Positions 58,446 through 64,000 of a DNA stretch of 64,000 nucleotides are shown piece by piece. The translations under genes were made by a program, and so were the position numbers. Numbering within the stretch: the stretch's first letter is position 1; each line of letters opens with the position of its first letter. The DNA comes from Tremella fuciformis (Eukaryota; Basidiomycota; Tremellomycetes; Tremellales; Tremellaceae): positions 2,232,001 through 2,296,000 of the forward strand of contig CP136496.1 in assembly GCA_032768795.1 (NCBI GenBank), in the 5' to 3' direction. The notes under the pieces are model-generated. The model was given only the letters and a program-made list of their open reading frames with translations, was not told the origin of the DNA and did no database searches.

Positions 58446-60210
58446 CTAGTAGATGTAGCGGAAACGAGCATTCTCCTTGTCGGTCTGGTCGTGCCATTCA
58501 TCGAGCAAAGTGTGTTCCTCAGCCTCGGCGGGGTGTTCGGCAAGATATTTCTCTTTGCGTCGGTTCAAAACTCGCACATTAATATAGTAAACACCGATTA
58601 GCTGTGATCAACACATTTTCCTTCGTGCAAATCATGTAGGTAATACTCACTGCCGTGGCGACGCAGTAGCTGACCAACATGGCAATGATACCCCCAGTGT
58701 ATTTCGGTGCTTGTTTAGCCAAAAAGGTCTGCGGAGCGCTGGACGTCAGCGAGGCTTGACATGGCAGGCCGACCTACACGAGCTGCCCGACGAGGTAGCC
58801 ACAATAGGCGACACCGTATACAATTGTCTTTTTGGTGTACCCACCCGTGTTGGCGTTGACGAGGGAGAGGACGACGACGTATGGCGCCCAATAACAGTAG
58901 ATGAGATAGATACCGGCGAGGCTGCCAGAGACGTTGCTTCTGGGAACGACGACGAGGACGATGTTGGCCGCAATGGCGATTAAACACCACCCAATGGCCA
59001 CGAAGCATCGTTGCTGAGACTTGAAGGCCATGAACGCGGCGATAAGCGTGGAGACCATACTGATCATGCCGGTAGGAATGTTCAACAGCAGGGTATTGGC
59101 GGAGGAGAAGCCGAGACCGTTGATAATGATACTGTTGAAGGTCCCAATGCCAGAGTCTTCGGTCAGCGCTGTGCCACCGGGCATAGACTGCAGTCGAAGT
59201 AGAAGAGGCGCGCAGAACACTTACTGGGGATGGCGAGAGCCATGTTAATGAAGAAGACCAACCAGGTCCGCAGATCGAGTACAGCCTCTTTGACATGGTA
59301 GCCCTTGAATACCTTGTTCTCCACACCCGTGCGGTTGCGAGCCAGTCTTTGGGTCGCGATGACTCGTTGTCGGAGAGTCAACCACCGGGCTGAGGTGGGC
59401 GAATTGGGTAAGAAAGCCATCATGAGGCATCCCCAGGCCAAGGTTATGGCTCCGATCATGAGATACTGAGCACGCCAGCGTTGGAGGGCGGTGACGTGCG
59501 AAGCCGCGAAAGAGAGGAGACCGTTGACTACAGAAGAGAACGTGTTGTAGGTGAAAGCGACACGGAACACTTGCTCTCGTCTGTTGTACCAGGGAAGTAA
59601 TGATCAGGGAGGCGGCCTGCTGTCAGTGACGATGGGCAATGAGACTCACAGTAAAGGTTATGGACTCGAATAGACCCAGGATGAACCGAACGGCGTAGAG
59701 ACCATGGTAGTTCTGACAAGCGGCGTGACACATGGAGATTATGCCCCATATAATGACGTTGCCAGCAAAGACGGTTCCTGGGGGGAACTTCTGGAAAAAG
59801 AACAAGGCGGGAAAGACGAAAGCAAGCTGTCCGAAGTATGTGATCGAAGAAGACCACGAGTACTGCTGCCCGACCAGGTGGAGATCGGTGCGGAGACCGA
59901 TTACCGCAGCGGTACCGATGGCGACCTTGTCGACGGCGCCCATCCTGCTGTCAACGGTCTGTAGATCAAGTCTCACTCACGTAAGAGCGAAAGCCATCAA
60001 GGGCAGGACAATCATATCGGCTTTTCGGAGTACTTTCTTCTCCTCTTCTTCAGTCCAAGGCGCAAGCAGCTCGGCAGCATCTGGACGTTCGGCAATGGAG
60101 GCTATGAAACGACCGGCCACATCGTCCGCCTTCCCGACATGCTCGTTCCGATCGACGGCAGGTAGTTCTTTGACGTCGGCCATGTCTTTCTCGGGATGAA
60201 CCTGGGACAT
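58446..60210 (-). CDS. Dal5-type MFS permease (anion:cation symporter family), copy 2
   Basis: ATG at 60210 (MSQVHPEKDM), stop 58446-58448 after FRYIY. The N-terminal KADMIVLPLMAFALT, GAVDKVAIGTAAVIGLRTDL, YFGQLAFVFPALFFFQKFP, RFILGLFESITFTV, LPNSPTSARWLTLRQR, EDSGIGTFNSIIINGLGF and LVNANTGGYTKKTIVYGVAYCGYLVGQ line up block by block with the permease at 13593-15653. The C-terminal coding sequence of the two genes is nearly the same at DNA level. The family imports carboxylate or other organic anions with protons. Next to sulfatases, a sulfated or acidic sugar, or choline sulfate-like anion, could be the substrate; this is inference. TTATATAA at 60258-60265 and GATAAG at 60277-60282 lie 50-70 bp upstream of the ATG. 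Confidence 0.88.
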
Positions 60211-60424
60211 CTTGGTGAGATGCTGGATTGGGGAACACGCATCAGGTGGGTAGTCAGTTATATAAGGCTCCACTGAGATAAGGCCCGTCGGGATCGTAGG
60301 TGTGGTCGGAAACGCAACAAGCTTGACTCCTGCCGTTATGGGGCCAGAGTCGGAATCATCGGCATCGTAGGTAGCAGGAGTTTGAGATGGGAAAGTCACG
60401 TGACCACTGGTGAACGGCAACAAG
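60211..60424. promoter_or_regulatory. promoter of permease copy 2
   Basis: TTATATAA at 60258-60265, about 48 bp upstream of the minus-strand ATG, is a likely TATA box. GATAAG at 60277-60282 may be a GATA-factor site. Copy 1 has its TATA element at a similar distance. Confidence 0.5.
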
Positions 60425-60525
60425 GCCAATTGTATTATTCCGGCAAGTAATTACATTTGCCCGGCAACTTGCTACAAGCTAATCTGACATCTAATCCGCA
60501 ATTCGGCTACATTAGAAAAGCAACT
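60425..60525 (+). repeat. 101-bp direct repeat, copy A
   Basis: This 101-bp stretch, from gccaattg to agcaact, is repeated without any difference at 61090-61190. It contains the left end of the MITE-like unit. Confidence 0.9.
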
Positions 60526-60799
60526 CTTATACATCCAGCCAGCAACTCTTTCAATACTGCATGCATGCATCTGAGACTCGGTCAAGCTGTTGCTAGGACC
60601 TCATATATGCATAAGAAGCTGTCAGAACACCAGATCGCTTCGTGCATGGACAGAGCTCTTTGAAGCTCTGAAATAGTGAAAGCGGTCATTAGGAAAGGGC
60701 CAAGCGGTCATTAGTGGACAAACTCAAATGCGATCAATAGTAAAGCATCCATAGGAAGGCTAATACGTTAGGGATCGCGCTTTCTAATCAGTGTTTGGC

Positions 60800-60925
60800 T
60801 CGATCGCTAATCTCTGATCGCATTCGCTGATCGCTAATCGCGTTCGCTAATCGCTAATCGCTGATCGCTAATGACATTAGGTTAGCGATCGGCGCTCGTA
60901 TTGCTTCTTTGCGAGCGATTAGCAA
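60800..60925. repeat. degenerate tandem repeat of tcgctaatcgc units
   Basis: Overlapping copies of cgctaatcgctgatcg and its reverse complement (gcgattagc, gttagcgatc) fill about 120 bp in the middle of the MITE-like unit. The sequence can form several hairpins. Confidence 0.7.
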
Positions 60926-61089
60926 TGCATAGTAATCATTGAGAGAGGCTTCAATCACCCTCCTAATCACACGCATGGATAACACATATCAGGAAAGTTG
61001 CTGGCTAGATGGGGTGTTAGGTATTACAAAGTTGCCGGTGAAATGGTATTAGTTGCCGGTAAATCCATACACGCCGGCAACAAGTGGAT

Positions 61090-61190
61090 GCCAATTGTAT
61101 TATTCCGGCAAGTAATTACATTTGCCCGGCAACTTGCTACAAGCTAATCTGACATCTAATCCGCAATTCGGCTACATTAGAAAAGCAACT
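61090..61190 (+). repeat. 101-bp direct repeat, copy B, interrupted by LTR insertion
   Basis: Identical to 60425-60525. Similarity to copy A ends exactly at the LTR border at 61191, so the second Gypsy element appears to have inserted into this copy. The last five bases, caact, are the predicted target duplication. Confidence 0.85.
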
Positions 61191-61275
61191 TGTCATGAAT
61201 CAACACTTAGGAGAAATAGTATTAGTATCAGGATCCAAGAAATAGAGTAAAGTCCGGACCTTAAGGGTAACAGTC

Positions 61276-61425
61276 GTAGAAGCTGCACAGAAGTTGCTCA
61301 GCACCTGCACAGCATCTGCTTAGAACCTGCGTAGCACTTACTTAGAACTTACTTAGCACTTGCTTAGAACCTGCTCAGCACCTGCGTAGCACCTGCTCAG
61401 CACCATTCGTAGAATCTGCCCAGCG
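61276..61425. repeat. degenerate ~10-bp tandem repeat in the LTR
   Basis: About 13 copies of a unit resembling acctgctcagc / acttacttag run head to tail. The block is downstream of the predicted transcript start on the minus strand. Confidence 0.7.
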
Positions 61426-62101
61426 CTCTGGGTGGCAAATTCATAGTTCTTAGCAATCTGGTGAAAGGGATATAAGCAGGCCTGTTTGCCGCTGAAGACC
61501 TTTTCCCCAGTTATGGATCAAAAGTCATTCCCTTGTCTCTCTTCCTAGTCCCAGTCCCCCAGTCCTCCAGACCACGTCCAGTGCAACCCTGCGCCATCAT
61601 TCTGTTACACAGAGAGGCAAGACAGCAGACAAGCCAGAGACTAGTCATTCCAGTTCCAGTCCAGTTTGCCACTCACAGTAGTGCGCTTCCAGTCAAGTCC
61701 TGCCTAGCTTTAGCTCCATCCGTCTGTCACGCTGGGGTCGGATGTACGAGGAGTGACCTTGAGGGTTGAGGGGGTAGTCTCTGACTTGTCTGAGCGAGAG
61801 TGACTGAGGGTACTGAGGTTGTTGGGTTGGAACCAACTGTGTGACTTTGTACAAGGAAGTACAAGATACATCGCTGAAGAAGAAAAGCAATGTCAAACGA
61901 ACTACAGGGTTTATATAGTCTACCTAGAGAAAATTACCTATATCACTGATATAGATTCGCCCGAAATCTCTATCTATTCTCATCATATCTCTCATATTTG
62001 CACGCTCTGCTCTGATGCCTTGTGATCTCCTATTCTCCTATATTCTCTTCTATTCTCATGCTCTAACAATGAGAATATAGGATATTCTCTATGAGACCGG
62101 T

Positions 62102-62226
62102 CTAGTTCTCTATGAGGATATGTTAGTTCTCTATGAGATATACTAGTTCTCAGTGAGAGTATGCTAGTTCTCAGTGAGAATATGCTAGTTCTCTGCGAGA
62201 ATAGGCTAGTTCTCGTTGAGAATATA
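62102..62226. repeat. 21-bp tandem repeat (about six copies) in the LTR
   Basis: Six units of about 21 bp built on ctagttctcagtgagaatatg. Each contains ttctc and gagaa arms that can form a small hairpin. It lies in the U3 part of the LTR, upstream of the TATA box, where enhancer repeats are common. Confidence 0.75.
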
Positions 62227-62260
62227 GCTTTTATTGCGAGTCATGACAGGAGCTCCCCCT

Positions 62261-64000
62261 CTAAGGGCGAAGTCCTCTGAGCCTGGATGATCTGCGTTCA
62301 GATCTTTTGGTGTTTGTTGAAGTCTGGCGGTGTGCTCTGGATGGAGGGAAATGGTGTTGGGGATCCTTGAGGTGTTGTCGATGGAATTTGTTGTAGGCCG
62401 TGGTGTCATGGACGTTTTCCCATGGTTCCCATGAGTTGTGGGCGCTTGAATAGTCTTTCCAGCTGACAAGGTAGTCATAACCGTTGTCTGGGCTGATTCG
62501 AGAGTCAAGGATTCTGTCAATGATGTATTCTTCTTGTCCATTGACTTCAATGCGTGGAGGTGGATCCTGTGGTTGCTGAGGATGTCCGTGGCGCATTGGT
62601 TCCAGAAGGTTGACGTGGAAGACTGGGTGAATGTTCATGGATGGTGGGAGGTCCAACTTAAATGCGAGAGGAGAGGATGTGGCCTCAATGATCTTGAACG
62701 GTCCAAGCATCCTTTGGTCGAGCTTGAGTGAGGGTCGAAGTGTTTGTATGTTCCTTCGATTCAGGAAGACCTGATCTCCTACTTTGAAGAGTGGTTGATC
62801 CTTGGCCTGGATTTCTTTGATTTTTCGATTATAGAACTTGGTGTAATGCTCTTGGGCGGCCTTGATATTATCGGAGAGCTGTTGGTGCAAGGAGTGTAAC
62901 TTTTCGAGGTGTGTCTGTGCTGCAGGAACCAATGATGTTGGAGGTGTTGTGGGATCATTTGGGTGGTACCCATAGTTGGCTTCAAAAGGAGTGAACTTGG
63001 TTGACGAGTGGACCGAGTTGTTGTAGCTGTATTCTGCCAGGTCCAAAAGGGATGACCAGTTGGCTTGGTCATAGTCACAAAATGACCGAAGGTAGTGTTC
63101 CAGAACTTGATTGACTCGTTCTGTTTGTCCATCGGATTGCGGATGAAAGGCCGTAGAGAAGTTTGGTGTAATGCCTAGTCCTTTGACAAATGACTTCCAG
63201 AATTGCGAGTTGAAGATTGATCCGCGGTCGGAAACAATGTTGTGGGGAAGTCCATGAAGTCTCCAAATGTTTTGTCGGAACATTGTTGCTAAGTTGGGCG
63301 CATCGAAGCCATCTTCTTTGAATGGGACAAAGTGGGCTTGTTTGGTGAAGCGGTCAACAAAGACCATAATTGAGTCGTAACCTCTCGATGACGGGAGCTT
63401 GACAATAGCATCCATAGAGATTGAGTGCCAAGGTTTGCTGGGTACTGGGAGCGGCTGAAGAGGTCCGTAGGGTTTGTGTCGAGGTATTTTGTTCCGTGCG
63501 CATGTGTGACATCCGTCCACATAGGTGTTGGTGAATTGTCGCATGCCAGGAAAGTAGTAGTGTCGAGCTAGAAGTTGATATGTCTTTTGTTGTCCAAAGT
63601 GTCCTGCGGTAGGGGTGTTATGACACTGGTGAAGTAGGTCGATTTTGAGATCCTGATTGTCTGGGACATAGACCTTTTGTTGGTATCGGATAATGTTGTC
63701 GTCAAGGCTGAAGTCTTTGATTTTTTCTTGGAGTGTGCTGGGAGCAGGTCGATCTGGATGACGCAGATAAGGCAAAAGCTCTTTAAGGATGGGGTCCTCA
63801 GGCTGAAGTTGCTCTATCTTAGTCATCAAGTCTGATTTTACTGGGATGTTGGGAGTGTCGGTAGGTGTGAGGGCTCCAATGATGAATTGCCCGGGTTTGA
63901 GGAGTGTATGTGGAGGTGCGTCTGCGGCTCTACTCCCCCCTTGAAGGTCTGACCTCCTGGTCAGGGCATCTGGTTTGCCCATCTTTTCTCCAGGTCGGTA
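62261..64000 (-). CDS. Pol polyprotein (integrase-chromodomain end) of a second Gypsy element, partial
   Basis: An open minus-strand frame from the right window edge to a stop at 62261. It starts within the region following RNase H (KPDALTRR). It then shows the integrase zinc finger (HNTPTAGHFGQQKTY...CHTCARNK), the core with SMDAIVKLP, VDRFTKQAHFVP, IVSDRGSIFNSQFW and PQSDGQTERVNQ, the GPF module (MLGPFKIIEA...HPVFHVNLLEP) and a chromodomain (EYIIDRILDSRI...YLVSWKDYSSAHNSWEPWENV). The amino acid sequence differs strongly from the element at 34.9-42.3 kb, so this is another chromovirus lineage. No stop interrupts the 580 codons seen. There is no antisense gene between this pol and its LTR. 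Confidence 0.93.
   Translation of the reverse strand, partial: YRPGEKMGKPDALTRRSDLQGGSRAADAPPHTLLKPGQFIIGALTPTDTPNIPVKSDLMTKIEQLQPEDPILKELLPYLRHPDRPAPSTLQEKIKDFSLDDNIIRYQQKVYVPDNQDLKIDLLHQCHNTPTAGHFGQQKTYQLLARHYYFPGMRQFTNTYVDGCHTCARNKIPRHKPYGPLQPLPVPSKPWHSISMDAIVKLPSSRGYDSIMVFVDRFTKQAHFVPFKEDGFDAPNLATMFRQNIWRLHGLPHNIVSDRGSIFNSQFWKSFVKGLGITPNFSTAFHPQSDGQTERVNQVLEHYLRSFCDYDQANWSSLLDLAEYSYNNSVHSSTKFTPFEANYGYHPNDPTTPPTSLVPAAQTHLEKLHSLHQQLSDNIKAAQEHYTKFYNRKIKEIQAKDQPLFKVGDQVFLNRRNIQTLRPSLKLDQRMLGPFKIIEATSSPLAFKLDLPPSMNIHPVFHVNLLEPMRHGHPQQPQDPPPRIEVNGQEEYIIDRILDSRISPDNGYDYLVSWKDYSSAHNSWEPWENVHDTTAYNKFHRQHLKDPQHHFPPSRAHRQTSTNTKRSERRSSRLRGLRP

Larger units (their letters stand above)
60425..61075. 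mobile_element. MITE-like unit with imperfect terminal inverted repeats
   Basis: The left end (60443-60475, ccggcaagtaattacatttgcccggcaact...) and, inverted, the right end (61030-61062) are similar over about 32 bp. A second inverted pair, agccagcaact, is at 60538-60548 and near 60994-61004. The unit is AT-richer than its surroundings and has no coding frame. I read it as a non-autonomous DNA transposon of about 650 bp. The exact ends and target duplication are not resolved. Confidence 0.45.
61191..62248 (-). repeat. 3' LTR of the second Gypsy element
   Basis: On the minus strand the LTR starts TGTCATGA at 62248, just after the pol stop (62261) and a purine-rich gagggggagct stretch. It ends TCATGACA at 61191, an 8-bp perfect terminal inverted repeat. 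Length 1,058 bp, more than three times that of the other element. A TATA box (ctatataaa on minus, 61910-61918) suggests a transcript start near 61880. It holds two tandem repeat blocks. The matching 5' LTR lies outside the window. Confidence 0.75.

Noticed and set aside
61276..62226. CRISPR-like arrays in the repeat-rich right end
   Set aside because: Units are head to tail without unique spacers, they lie inside an LTR, and the genome is eukaryotic.

Overview
The window looks like nuclear DNA of a basidiomycete yeast, most likely Tremellomycetes (Trichosporonales or a relative). The evidence is: genes split by many 35-55 nt GT-AG introns with short exons; a secreted protein with the CPL1-like cysteine domain known from Cryptococcus and relatives; fungal Zn2Cys6 regulators; fungal permease families; and chromodomain-bearing Gypsy retrotransposons. 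The lineage is an inference from gene style and families. I found no bacterial operon, CRISPR array or rRNA.

1-15.7 kb reads as a nitrogen-scavenging neighbourhood: an amino-acid permease (+), a Zn2Cys6 regulator (+), a 5-oxoprolinase/hydantoinase-type enzyme (-), a copper amine oxidase (+) and a Dal5/allantoate-type permease (-). The promoter shared by the oxoprolinase and the amine oxidase carries two inverted GATAAG sites, the motif class read by nitrogen GATA factors.

16-31 kb holds a decayed MFS drug-type transporter, a CPL1-like secreted protein, a MOV10/UPF1-type RNA helicase, an E1-like (Aos1-type) ThiF protein, an aldo-keto reductase, a UPF0303/HbpS-like protein, a Dabb-domain protein and a carboxylesterase. 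A sugar transporter follows at 31.3-33.2 kb.

34.9-42.3 kb is a complete Ty3/Gypsy chromovirus with 313-314 bp LTRs that look identical. It sits inside a small secreted-protein gene, splitting it after the signal peptide. gag and pol are intact. The 1.9 kb between pol and the 3' LTR carries an antisense gene of about 514 codons with three canonical introns whose phases all fit. A 15-nt perfect complement links the PBS to the predicted start of the transcript (Tf1/sushi-style self-priming). This antisense, intron-bearing passenger gene is the most striking object in the window.

43-60.2 kb looks like a second catabolic cluster: a repeat-rich orphan ORF, a sugar transporter (plus a relic of a second copy), a Gfo/Idh/MocA oxidoreductase, two unlike formylglycine sulfatases, a regulator with two tandem Zn2Cys6 clusters, a type I mannose-6-phosphate isomerase and a second Dal5-type permease paralogous to the one at 13.6-15.7 kb. 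The set suggests uptake and de-sulfation of a sulfated sugar with entry into central metabolism through fructose-6-phosphate (inference).

60.4-64 kb is AT-richer repeat DNA: a MITE-like unit, a second partial copy of its end, and a second Gypsy element (1,058 bp LTR plus integrase/chromodomain end of pol on the minus strand) that runs off the right edge.
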